Of a stretch of DNA of 5,468 nt, positions 1-5,468 are shown in pieces. This DNA is from Competibacteraceae bacterium UBA3908 (lineage in GTDB: Bacteria > Pseudomonadota > Gammaproteobacteria > Competibacterales > Competibacteraceae), in NCBI GenBank assembly GCA_002391525.1, contig DGFE01000241.1, forward strand, positions 21,936-27,403, in the 5' to 3' direction. Under the pieces are notes generated by a model, which did no database searches, had not been told where the DNA came from, and saw nothing but the letters and a program-made list of their open reading frames with translations. The position numbers and the translations under genes were made by a program. Within the stretch, counting starts at the first letter, position 1, and each line of letters begins with the position of its first letter.

Positions 1-1437
1 AACGGTGAAATTTATCCCCAGTGGCTGACCGTCAGCGTGGTGCGTAACGTTCAGGGCGAAGCCACCCACTATGTGGGCGTGCTCACCGACATCAGCCAGA
101 TCAAGCGCGCCGAGGAGCGCCTGGAGCATCTGGCTCACCACGACCCGCTGACCGATCTGCCCAACCGCCTGCTGGCGCAGTCGCGCCTGGCCCACGCCCT
201 GGAGCAGGCTCAGCGGCGCGGCCGCCGGGTGGGTATCCTGTTCATCGACCTGGATCGGTTCAAGACGGTCAACGAAAGCCTGGGCCATCCGGTCGGAGAT
301 GAGTTGCTGCAGGCCATCGCCCGGCGCTTGCGCCAGCGACTGGCCGAGGAAAACACTCTGGCCCGGCTCGGCGGCGACGAATTCCTGGTGGTGCTGGAGG
401 ACCTGCGACGGCCGGAGGAAGTCGCCGCGATGGCCCGAACCATCATCGAGTTGCTGGCGCATCCTTTCACCCTGCCCAGTGGCCCGGAGGTGTATATCAA
501 CGCCAGCATCGGCCTGAGCCTCTATCCGGACGACGGTCGTTCCGCCACCGAACTGATCCAGCATGCCGACGCCGCCGTCCATCAAGCCAAGACACAGGGC
601 CGGAACACCTACCGGTTCTATACGGAAGCGCTGACCCGAGCGGCTCACGAGCGACTGGCGTTGGAGAACAAACTGCGCCGGGCGCTGGAGCGGGACGAAT
701 TCGTGCTGCACTACCAGCCGCTGGTTTCGGTGCGGGAAGGCCGCGTGGTCGGCGTGGAGGCGCTGGTGCGCTGGCAGCCGCCCGGCGAGGCGCTGGTGCC
801 CCCGGCCCGCTTCATTCCGCTGGCGGAGGAGACGGGGTTGATCGTGTCCCTGGGCAACTGGGTGCTGCGTGCCGCCTGCGCCCAGGCCAGGATTTGGCTG
901 GACGCCGGGCTGCCCCTGCTGCTGGCGGTAAACCTGTCGGTCCGCCAGTTTCAGCGGCAGGATATTCCCGAGTGCGTGCGGATGGTGCTGATGGATACCG
1001 GATTGCCCGCCGTGCATCTGGAACTGGAGATCACCGAGAGCACCTTGATGGAGCAGGGCCGGCAGGCGGTGGCCACCTTGACGGCACTCAAGGAACTGGG
1101 CGTGCGACTGGCCATCGACGACTTCGGCACCGGCTATTCGTCGCTGGCCTATCTCAAGCGGTTTCCCATCGACACGCTGAAGATCGACCAAGGCTTCGTG
1201 CGCGACATCCCTCACGACCCCGGCGACATGGAGATCGCCGCCACCATCATCGCCATGGCGCGCAACCTGCGGCTGGACGTGCTGGCCGAGGGTGTGGAAA
1301 CCGTGGAGCAACTGGATTTCCTGCGCGAGCAGGGCTGCGATGCCTGTCAGGGGTTCCTGGTTGGCCGTCCCCTGCCGGCGGAGAGGATGACCGCCCTGCT
1401 GGCCAAGCCGTCGGCGCCGAGCGGTTTCGCCGCGTGA
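1..1437 (+). CDS. PAS-GGDEF-EAL c-di-GMP turnover protein, 5' end missing
   Basis: This is the C-terminal 478 residues of a protein that makes and/or degrades cyclic di-GMP; the frame is open to the left edge, so the true start lies outside. Residues 1-33 look like the end of a PAS domain with its PAC motif (YVGVLTDISQIK). The GGDEF domain (about 45-205) has HDPLTDLPNR, FIDLDRF with the metal-binding Asp83, and an intact GGDEF at 124-128. The inhibitory RxxD site that should lie at 115-118 reads AEEN, so product inhibition is unlikely. The EAL domain (about 217-462) has EALVRW at 253 and keeps every residue of the known catalytic set: E253, N311, E343, D373, D374, K394, E430 and Q450, plus the loop-6 motif DFGTGYSS. 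Their spacing matches that of the phosphodiesterase RocR. Phosphodiesterase activity is therefore likely and cyclase activity possible. The input domain and any membrane segments are off the edge. It converges on the receiver gene. Confidence 0.95.
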   Translation, partial: NGEIYPQWLTVSVVRNVQGEATHYVGVLTDISQIKRAEERLEHLAHHDPLTDLPNRLLAQSRLAHALEQAQRRGRRVGILFIDLDRFKTVNESLGHPVGDELLQAIARRLRQRLAEENTLARLGGDEFLVVLEDLRRPEEVAAMARTIIELLAHPFTLPSGPEVYINASIGLSLYPDDGRSATELIQHADAAVHQAKTQGRNTYRFYTEALTRAAHERLALENKLRRALERDEFVLHYQPLVSVREGRVVGVEALVRWQPPGEALVPPARFIPLAEETGLIVSLGNWVLRAACAQARIWLDAGLPLLLAVNLSVRQFQRQDIPECVRMVLMDTGLPAVHLELEITESTLMEQGRQAVATLTALKELGVRLAIDDFGTGYSSLAYLKRFPIDTLKIDQGFVRDIPHDPGDMEIAATIIAMARNLRLDVLAEGVETVEQLDFLREQGCDACQGFLVGRPLPAERMTALLAKPSAPSGFAA

Positions 1438-1453
1438 TCCCGGCCGGTGGGGA

Positions 1454-1493
1454 GCGGCAACGCCGCCAGCGGGCAGGCATGGTCCCCGCCCGC
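1454..1493. other. GC-rich inverted repeats in convergent gap, possible weak terminator
   Basis: The gap between two convergent stop codons holds two perfect inverted repeats: GCGGC/GCCGC with a 3-base loop (1454-1466), and GCGGGC/GCCCGC with a 13-base loop (1469-1493). Neither is followed by a T-run on either strand, so a standard intrinsic terminator is not shown. The position would suit a bidirectional transcription block, but short GC hairpins also arise by chance in DNA this GC-rich. Confidence 0.25.
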
Positions 1494-1506
1494 GACGACG
1501 GGATGC

Positions 1507-2673
1507 TCAGAACAACTTGAAAACGTAACCCAGCAAGGCGGCGCCCGATCCCAGCAGGGCGAGGATGCCGACCACCAACGCCAGGTTGAGGCGCGCGGAC
1601 AGAGGACCGCCCGCCTGGGCGGCGATGTTGGGCGCGGCCTGTTGAATCGACCGTTCGGCGGTTTCCCGGGCGATGGTTTCGATCACCGGCTGGATGCCGG
1701 ACCGGACCATTTGAATGATCTGTTGCTTGAATTCCGGGGTGCCCGTGATCAGCGTCAGCGTTTCCTTGCTCTGCTGGCTGACCTGGACTTCGATCTGCTT
1801 GAGCAATTCGTCCCGATTGATCTCCAGTCCGCGGGCGATGTTGCGTTGCGAAACGCCTTCGCTGACCTCGCGGGCCGCCTGTTCGGCCACGGCGCGGGCG
1901 CTTTCCTGCGCGGCGCTGCGCGCCGTGCGTTCGGCGGTGCCGCGCGCGATTTCCGTGGCGACTTGCTTGGCGGCCTCCTGCGCGGCGCGCACTGCCGCGT
2001 GCGCCGCCCGCCGACCCAGGTCCTCGGAAACGCCACGGGCGGTCTGCATGGCGATTTCCCGGGTCAGGTTGGGCACCAGGTCCTGAATGATCTCCCGGGC
2101 GGTCTTTTCGGCCGCCGCCCAGGCGACGCGCTCGGCAATCTGTTCGACTTCGGAAGCGCCCGCCGTGAGCGGCGCGGCGGGGCGGGTTTCGGGAACTGGC
2201 GGGGTGGGAACAGGGGGAGCCACCGGCGCTTTTTCGACCACGACGGGCGTGGGGATCGACGGTAGCGGCGGCGTCGCCGGTTCCTCCATCGAGATGACCG
2301 CGGTGCCTTCGCTGACCGTGCGCAGGACGGTGTCGAGCTGGTCCGGGGTGTAGGGCTTGGAGAGAAAGCCGACCGCGCCGCTTTCCTTTGCGTCTCGCTT
2401 GTCCTCATCGGTGGCGTTGGCGGAGCACATGATGATGGGCGGCGAATTCTGAAGGTCTTGCCCGGTGATGGCCCGGCTGGTCTCGAAACCATCCATGCCG
2501 GGCATCATGACATCCATGAAAATGATGTCGGGCTTCCGGGTGTCCAGATATTTGATGCAATCCTCGCCCGATCCGACCCAATCGACTTCGACACCGCGTT
2601 CGAGCAGCAGCTTGCGCAAGGTCAAGTGGGCGACTTTGGAATCATCCACCACCAGTGCCTTTTTGATGTTCAT
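1507..2673 (-). CDS. Receiver-domain protein with Ala-rich helical region and C-terminal membrane anchor
   Basis: This 388-residue protein starts with a complete CheY-like receiver domain (1-122). It has acidic pocket D10-D11, phosphoacceptor D54 in FMDVMMPGMDG, S84 in the IIMCSA strand and K106 in the LSKPY motif, so phosphorylation by a histidine kinase is expected. A proline-rich linker (131-169) follows. After it comes a long Ala/Glu/Arg-rich region (about 175-275) with Ala at 3-4 residue spacing, which suggests a long amphipathic helix or coiled coil. A second helical stretch (about 284-350) follows. The last 25 residues (about 362-386) form one hydrophobic segment ending KLF, a likely tail-anchor membrane helix. 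There is no DNA-binding, GGDEF, HD-GYP or other known output domain. The start at 2673 is chosen because GGAGG lies 5 bases upstream and MNIKKALVVDDS is the normal receiver beginning; in-frame ATGs at 2700 and 2691 lack this support. No kinase gene is adjacent. The output role is unknown; scaffolding or localisation at the membrane is an inference. Confidence 0.92.
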   Translation of the reverse strand: MNIKKALVVDDSKVAHLTLRKLLLERGVEVDWVGSGEDCIKYLDTRKPDIIFMDVMMPGMDGFETSRAITGQDLQNSPPIIMCSANATDEDKRDAKESGAVGFLSKPYTPDQLDTVLRTVSEGTAVISMEEPATPPLPSIPTPVVVEKAPVAPPVPTPPVPETRPAAPLTAGASEVEQIAERVAWAAAEKTAREIIQDLVPNLTREIAMQTARGVSEDLGRRAAHAAVRAAQEAAKQVATEIARGTAERTARSAAQESARAVAEQAAREVSEGVSQRNIARGLEINRDELLKQIEVQVSQQSKETLTLITGTPEFKQQIIQMVRSGIQPVIETIARETAERSIQQAAPNIAAQAGGPLSARLNLALVVGILALLGSGAALLGYVFKLF

Positions 2674-2678
2674 GCAAA

Positions 2679-2683
2679 CCTCC
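2679..2683 (-). promoter_or_regulatory. Ribosome binding site of the receiver gene
   Basis: GGAGG on the minus strand lies 5 bases before the ATG at 2673. It decides the start: the two in-frame ATGs further upstream (2700 and 2691) would place this motif inside the coding region. Confidence 0.85.
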
Positions 2684-2692
2684 GAGGGCATC

Positions 2693-2732
2693 CTAATCAT
2701 TAGTTAATTGAACGCGATGCGTTTATTGAACG
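2693..2732 (-). promoter_or_regulatory. Repeat-bearing upstream region of the receiver gene (candidate operator or promoter area)
   Basis: This AT-rich stretch just upstream of the receiver gene holds three elements. Near-identical direct repeats TTAATTGAACG (2704-2714) and TTTATTGAACG (2722-2732) start 18 bases apart. A perfect inverted repeat AACGC-GAT-GCGTT (2711-2723) lies across and between them. A small palindrome CTAAT-C-ATTAG lies at 2693-2703. On the minus strand the TTCAAT parts resemble a -35 element only poorly, and I cannot assign a convincing -10. The region must nevertheless carry the receiver gene's promoter unless that lies further right. The repeats look like binding sites for a dimeric regulator, but the regulator is unknown. 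Confidence 0.35.
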
Positions 2733-2773
2733 ATCCCAGGGCCTTGGTCGTGCTCGGGCACGCGAAAAATTGT

Positions 2774-2787
2774 CTCGCAATTGCGAG
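2774..2787. promoter_or_regulatory. 14-bp perfect palindrome, candidate operator
   Basis: CTCGCAATTGCGAG is its own reverse complement over all 14 bases. Its right half contains the proposed -35 element of the rightward promoter, so a protein bound here would be placed to block RNA polymerase. The sequence does not match an operator I can name with confidence. Confidence 0.4.
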
Positions 2788-2809
2788 TGATCCACACTAT
2801 AGTTATAAA
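2781..2809 (+). promoter_or_regulatory. Sigma70-like promoter reading toward the small membrane protein gene
   Basis: TTGCGA (2781-2786) is followed by a 17-base spacer and TATAAA (2804-2809), close to the sigma70 consensus in sequence and at optimal spacing. An alternative -10, TATAGT, lies at 2798-2803 but would leave a short spacer. Transcription would begin near 2816, giving a leader of about 100 bases before the ATG at 2916. GTGATCC occurs at 2787-2793 in the spacer and again at 2816-2822 near the expected start site, and could be a pair of regulatory half-sites. Confidence 0.5.
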
Positions 2810-2854
2810 GTAGTTGTGATCCGCTCTGAACTTAAAACGATAACTGTCTTGATT

Positions 2855-2886
2855 TTGGTCGATCCCCCTGTTGGTCGACCCCCCCG
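2855..2886 (+). repeat. Imperfect 16-bp tandem repeat in the leader of the small membrane protein gene
   Basis: TTGGTCGATCCCCCTG (2855-2870) is followed directly by TTGGTCGACCCCCCCG (2871-2886), identical at 14 of 16 positions. It lies downstream of the proposed transcription start and 15 bases before the ribosome binding site, so it would be in the 5' leader of the mRNA. The second copy contains the 8-bp palindrome GGTCGACC. It may be a chance duplication or a regulatory site. Confidence 0.6.
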
Positions 2887-2900
2887 AACCAAACCCCCTC

Positions 2901-2906
2901 AGGAGG
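2901..2906 (+). promoter_or_regulatory. Ribosome binding site of the small membrane protein gene
   Basis: AGGAGG lies 9 bases before the ATG at 2916. It fixes that start in preference to the in-frame TTG at 2871, which would put the motif inside the coding region. It is the strongest ribosome binding site in the window. Confidence 0.85.
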
Positions 2907-2915
2907 AATCATCCC

Positions 2916-3233
2916 ATGAAGAGAACCCTGCTCGCGCTCATTGCTCCCCCGGCGGCCGTCGCCCGTTATGGCTGCGTGTCCTGCACCGCCGCGCCCATCG
3001 GCGTGTTCTGGCTGGCCAGCCTGGCCAGCATCGGTTATGGCCTCGCCAACGCCCTGGGCAGCTTTGTGGTGGCGGGCGTCCTGTTTTGGCTGATCGCCAC
3101 CGTTTGGGCGCGCCTGGCGATCCGAGGTGTCGAAAGCGATTTGCTGCAACGTGAAGATAGCACGCAAGCGCATCAGGCGATACCGCGGCTCGACGAGCCC
3201 GATCCGTTCAGCCAGCTTCGGACTCATTCCTGA
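2916..3233 (+). CDS. Small membrane protein of unknown function (105 aa)
   Basis: I do not recognise this family. A strong ribosome binding site and a good upstream promoter support it as a real gene. The N-terminus (MKRTLLALIAPPAAVARYGC) has two basic residues and then a moderately hydrophobic stretch. It is not a lipoprotein signal, because the residues before the first Cys (ARYG) do not fit a lipobox. A C20-x-x-C23 pair follows, then two hydrophobic segments, about 25-46 and 50-69, rich in Gly, Ala and Trp; these are likely two membrane helices joined by a short turn. The tail (71-105) is hydrophilic and mixed in charge, ending RTHS. The CxxC could bind a metal or form a disulfide, but nothing further shows this. 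The gene stands alone, diverging from the receiver gene and converging on secF, so its neighbours do not reveal a role. Confidence 0.8.
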   Translation: MKRTLLALIAPPAAVARYGCVSCTAAPIGVFWLASLASIGYGLANALGSFVVAGVLFWLIATVWARLAIRGVESDLLQREDSTQAHQAIPRLDEPDPFSQLRTHS

Positions 3234-3288
3234 GGAAACCGCTGGGCGGCAGCGGAGCGCGGGAGGCCGCAAGCCTTCGCCGTTCGGT

Positions 3289-4230
3289 TCAGGGCCGTTC
3301 ATCCGCCGTCTCTTTCGCCCGCGGCAGCAGATCCTCGCGGCTGACGCCCAGATAGAGGGCGCTGGCGCTGGCGATGTAAATGGAGGAGTAGGTGCCGACC
3401 ACGATGCCGACGATCATGGCGATGGAGAAGCCATGCATCACGGCGCCGCCGAAGAAATACAGCACGATCACCGACAGCAGGGTCACGAAACTGGTCATGA
3501 TGGTGCGCGACAGCGTCTCGTTGATCGACAGGTTCATGATCTCCTGCGCCGAGCCCTTGCGCCGCTTGCGGAAGTTCTCGCGGATGCGGTCCAGCACCAC
3601 CACGGTGTCGTTGACCGAATAGCCGATCACCGCCAGCACCGCCGCCAGCACCGTCAGATCGAATTCGAGCTGAAACAGCGAAAACCAGCCGACGGTGAAG
3701 ATTACGTCGTGAACGGTGGCGGCGATGGTGCCGACCGCCAGCCGCCATTCAAAGCGGAACATCACGTAGACCAGAATGCCCGCGAGCGCGCCCAGCGCCG
3801 CCAGCCCGCCCTGTTCGACCAGTTCCTGGCCGACTTGCGGGCCGACGAATTCCGCCCGCGCCAGCGTGGCTCCGGCGCCGCCCTCGGCGCCCTGCAGCGC
3901 GTGCAGCACGTCATTGCTCAGGGTGGCGGCGTTGCTCTGTCTATCGCGGGGTGGGATGCGGATCAGCACGTCGCGCGAGGTGCCGAAATGCTGGGTCTGG
4001 GCGTCGCCGAAGCCGGCCGTGGCCAGGGTTTCGCGGACCTTGGGGATTTCCACCGGTTCCGGGTATTGCACCTCGATCACCGTGCCGCCGGTGAAATCCA
4101 GCCCCAGATTCATGCCCCGAACCAGCAACGAGCCGACCGCGATCAGCAGCACGGCGACGGACCAGGCCATCGCCAGCTTGCGCCAGCGCAAAAAATCGAT
4201 GTTGGTGTTGTACAGACTGAATCGCCACAT
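3289..4230 (-). CDS. secF: Protein translocase subunit SecF
   Basis: SecF is an inner-membrane subunit that, with SecD, uses the proton gradient to help pull proteins through SecYEG on the periplasmic side. The 313-residue product is full length for the family (E. coli about 323). It shows a first membrane helix (about 20-38), then the family motif LGLDFTGG (42-49) at the start of the periplasmic domain (to about 135), and five further helices in about 139-293. The core motif VIGYSVNDTVVVLDRIREN (201-219) and SINETLSRT (235-243) are intact. D208 and R242 are 34 residues apart, the same spacing as the functionally important D213 and R247 of E. coli SecF. The start at 4230 gives the normal N-terminus MWRFSLYNTNIDFLRWRK. 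It lies 20 bases after the secD stop, with only a weak GGCGGGA-like ribosome site, so translation may depend on coupling to secD. Confidence 0.97.
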   Translation of the reverse strand: MWRFSLYNTNIDFLRWRKLAMAWSVAVLLIAVGSLLVRGMNLGLDFTGGTVIEVQYPEPVEIPKVRETLATAGFGDAQTQHFGTSRDVLIRIPPRDRQSNAATLSNDVLHALQGAEGGAGATLARAEFVGPQVGQELVEQGGLAALGALAGILVYVMFRFEWRLAVGTIAATVHDVIFTVGWFSLFQLEFDLTVLAAVLAVIGYSVNDTVVVLDRIRENFRKRRKGSAQEIMNLSINETLSRTIMTSFVTLLSVIVLYFFGGAVMHGFSIAMIVGIVVGTYSSIYIASASALYLGVSREDLLPRAKETADERP

Positions 4231-4250
4231 AACCCGTATCCCGCCGCCGC

Positions 4251-5468
4251 TCAGACGGTCAGCTTTTGCAGCTTGCGGCCGCCGTAAATGAGATTGACCA
4301 GCGCCCGCGAGCCGGTGACCGCCGTGAACATGGAGGTCAGGATGCCGATGCTGAGCGTGACCGCGAAGCCCTTGATCGGGCCGGTGCCGAAGCCGAACAG
4401 CATGATCGCCGCGATCAGGGTGGTCAGGTTGGAGTCGAGGATGGTGTCGAAGGCCCGGTCGAAGCCGGCGTGGATCGCCGCCTGGGGCGTGTTGCCGTTG
4501 CGCAATTCCTCGCGGATGCGCTCGTAGATCAGCACGTTGGCGTCCACCGCCATGCCCATGGTCAGCACGATGCCGGCGATGCCCGGCAGGGTCAGGGTGG
4601 CTTGCAGCATCGACAGCGCGGCGACGATCAACACCACGTTGGCGGTCAGCGCGGCGGTGGCGATCAGGCCGAACCATTTGTAGCGCAGCGTCATGAAGGC
4701 GGCGATGACCAGCAGGGAGATGGCGGCGGCCCGGAAACCCTGGGCGATGTTTTCCTTGCCGGCGCTGGGGCCGACCGTGCGCTCCTCGATGATCTCGATG
4801 GGGCTGGCCAGCGCGCCGGCCCGCAGCAGCAGGGCCAGGTCGCGGGCCTCGCGGGTGCTGTCCAGACCGGTGATCTGGAAGTTCCGACCCAGGCGGTCGC
4901 GGATGGTGGCGACGTTGATGACTTCCTCAACGGTGTAGGCGGTCTTCTTGAGCTCGCCGTCCACCCGCTTGGTTTCGGTCTTGTTTTCGATGAACACCAC
5001 CCCCATGCGCTTGCCGATGTTGTTCTTGGTGGCGTCTTCCATGCGTTTGGCGCCCTTGCCATCCAGGGTGACGAACACCGCCGGCCCGCCGCTCTGCTGG
5101 TCGAGTCCGGATTTGGCGTCCACGATGGAGTCGCCGGTCAGCATCACCCGCTTCTGCAACAGCACCGGACGCCCTTCACGGTCCTTGTACAGGCGCGAGT
5201 TGAGCGGGATGCGGCCGGTGGTGGCGGCCTGATTCCAGTCGTTTTCCTCGTCGGCCAGGCGAAATTCGAGGGTGGCGGTGGCGCCGAGGATTTCCTTGGC
5301 GCGGGCGGTGTCCTGCACGCCGGGGAGTTGCACCACGATGCGGTCGCTGCCCTGCTGCTGGATGATCGGTTCGGCCACGCCCAGTTCGTTGACCCGGTTG
5401 CGCAGGGTGGTGATGTTCTGTTGCAGGGCGAAGTCGCGCTTTTCCTTGATGTCCGGCTCGCCACATCT
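4251..5468 (-). CDS. secD: Protein translocase subunit SecD, 5' part missing
   Basis: SecD is the larger partner of SecF in the accessory Sec complex. The window holds the C-terminal 405 residues of a protein usually about 600-620 long; the frame is open through the right edge, so the N-terminal helix and part of the large periplasmic domain are missing. Visible are QQNITTLRNRVNELGVAEP (16-34), QLPGVQDTARAKEILGATAT (47-66) and the end of the periplasmic domain with LLLRAGALASPIEIIEERT (213-231). VGPSAGKENI (232-241) leads into the membrane part, with about five helices between 243 and 395. The proton-path motif GMAVDANVLIYERIREE (305-321) is intact, including D309, which corresponds to the essential Asp of this helix in the family. 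An internal GTG at 5378 is not a start: the conserved SecD sequence continues upstream of it in frame. It is co-directional with secF across a 20-base gap, an expected operon; yajC would usually lie upstream, outside the window. Confidence 0.97.
   Translation of the reverse strand, partial: RCGEPDIKEKRDFALQQNITTLRNRVNELGVAEPIIQQQGSDRIVVQLPGVQDTARAKEILGATATLEFRLADEENDWNQAATTGRIPLNSRLYKDREGRPVLLQKRVMLTGDSIVDAKSGLDQQSGGPAVFVTLDGKGAKRMEDATKNNIGKRMGVVFIENKTETKRVDGELKKTAYTVEEVINVATIRDRLGRNFQITGLDSTREARDLALLLRAGALASPIEIIEERTVGPSAGKENIAQGFRAAAISLLVIAAFMTLRYKWFGLIATAALTANVVLIVAALSMLQATLTLPGIAGIVLTMGMAVDANVLIYERIREELRNGNTPQAAIHAGFDRAFDTILDSNLTTLIAAIMLFGFGTGPIKGFAVTLSIGILTSMFTAVTGSRALVNLIYGGRKLQKLTV

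Noticed and set aside
1447..2265. Long open frame (272 codons) on the plus strand antisense to the receiver gene
   Set aside because: It is Gly/Arg/Asp-rich low-complexity translation with no recognisable domain, and it lies opposite a clear receiver-protein gene. This is the usual antisense artefact of GC-rich coding DNA.
2674..2700. Longer receiver protein starting at the ATG at 2700 or 2691
   Set aside because: The GGAGG ribosome site at 2679-2683 points to the ATG at 2673, and the extra residues MIRMPSEVC do not belong to a receiver domain.
2749..2762. Hairpin CGTGC-TCGG-GCACG in the divergent region as a terminator or small RNA
   Set aside because: It is five base pairs only. The nearby A-tract follows the stem on the plus strand, and the corresponding T-tract precedes it on the minus strand, the wrong side for termination. 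There is no other sign of an RNA gene.
3262..3278. Hairpin GGAGGC-CGCAA-GCCTTC between the small membrane protein gene and secF as a terminator
   Set aside because: The stem is only six pairs with one G-T pair, and there is no T-run on either side, so it cannot be called an intrinsic terminator.
3127..4287. Long open frame (386 codons) on the plus strand antisense to secF
   Set aside because: Its translation is His/Gln/Arg-rich and matches no fold I recognise, and the opposite strand is unambiguous SecF.
4231..4677. Extension of the secF frame upstream into secD (a possible 462-residue SecF)
   Set aside because: The added residues are out-of-frame SecD sequence rich in Arg and His. The normal SecF N-terminus MWRFSLYNTN begins at 4230, just after the secD stop.
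4251..5378. SecD-like protein starting at the internal GTG at 5378 (a truncated SecD)
   Set aside because: The frame stays open to the right edge and encodes conserved SecD residues (QQNITTLRNRVNELG) upstream of the GTG, so the gene is cut by the window and not truncated.

Overview
The window is GC-rich, densely coding bacterial chromosome. The secD-secF pair, the GGDEF-EAL protein and the receiver protein all read like a proteobacterium. The SecD/SecF residues are close to the gamma-proteobacterial type, so a high-GC gammaproteobacterium is likely. That placement is an inference from residue patterns; no rRNA or tRNA is present to confirm it. I see no mobile element, CRISPR array, RNA gene or obvious pseudogene.

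Layout from left to right: (1) the 3' part of a plus-strand c-di-GMP enzyme, with a PAS end followed by GGDEF and EAL domains, cut by the left edge (1-1437). (2) A 69-base convergent gap with two GC-rich inverted repeats. (3) A minus-strand gene (1507-2673) for a receiver-domain protein with a proline-rich linker, a long Ala-rich helical region and a single C-terminal membrane helix. (4) A 242-base divergent intergenic region, visibly AT-richer than its surroundings in its left two thirds. It holds direct repeats, a small inverted repeat, a 14-bp perfect palindrome, a good sigma70-like promoter pointing right, and a 16-bp imperfect tandem repeat. (5) A plus-strand gene (2916-3233) for a 105-residue membrane protein that I do not recognise. 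(6) A 55-base convergent gap. (7) Minus-strand secF (3289-4230) and secD (4251 to the right edge, 5' part missing), 20 bases apart and almost certainly one operon.

The secDF pair encodes the proton-driven accessory part of the Sec translocase. The GGDEF-EAL protein has all its catalytic residues visible but lacks the product-inhibition site in its GGDEF domain. The receiver protein and the small membrane protein diverge from one compact control region, so they may share regulation. No functional link between them, or to the flanking housekeeping and c-di-GMP genes, can be shown from sequence alone. The most unusual items are the membrane-tailed receiver protein and the repeat-rich divergent control region. 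I did not find a clear new multi-gene system.
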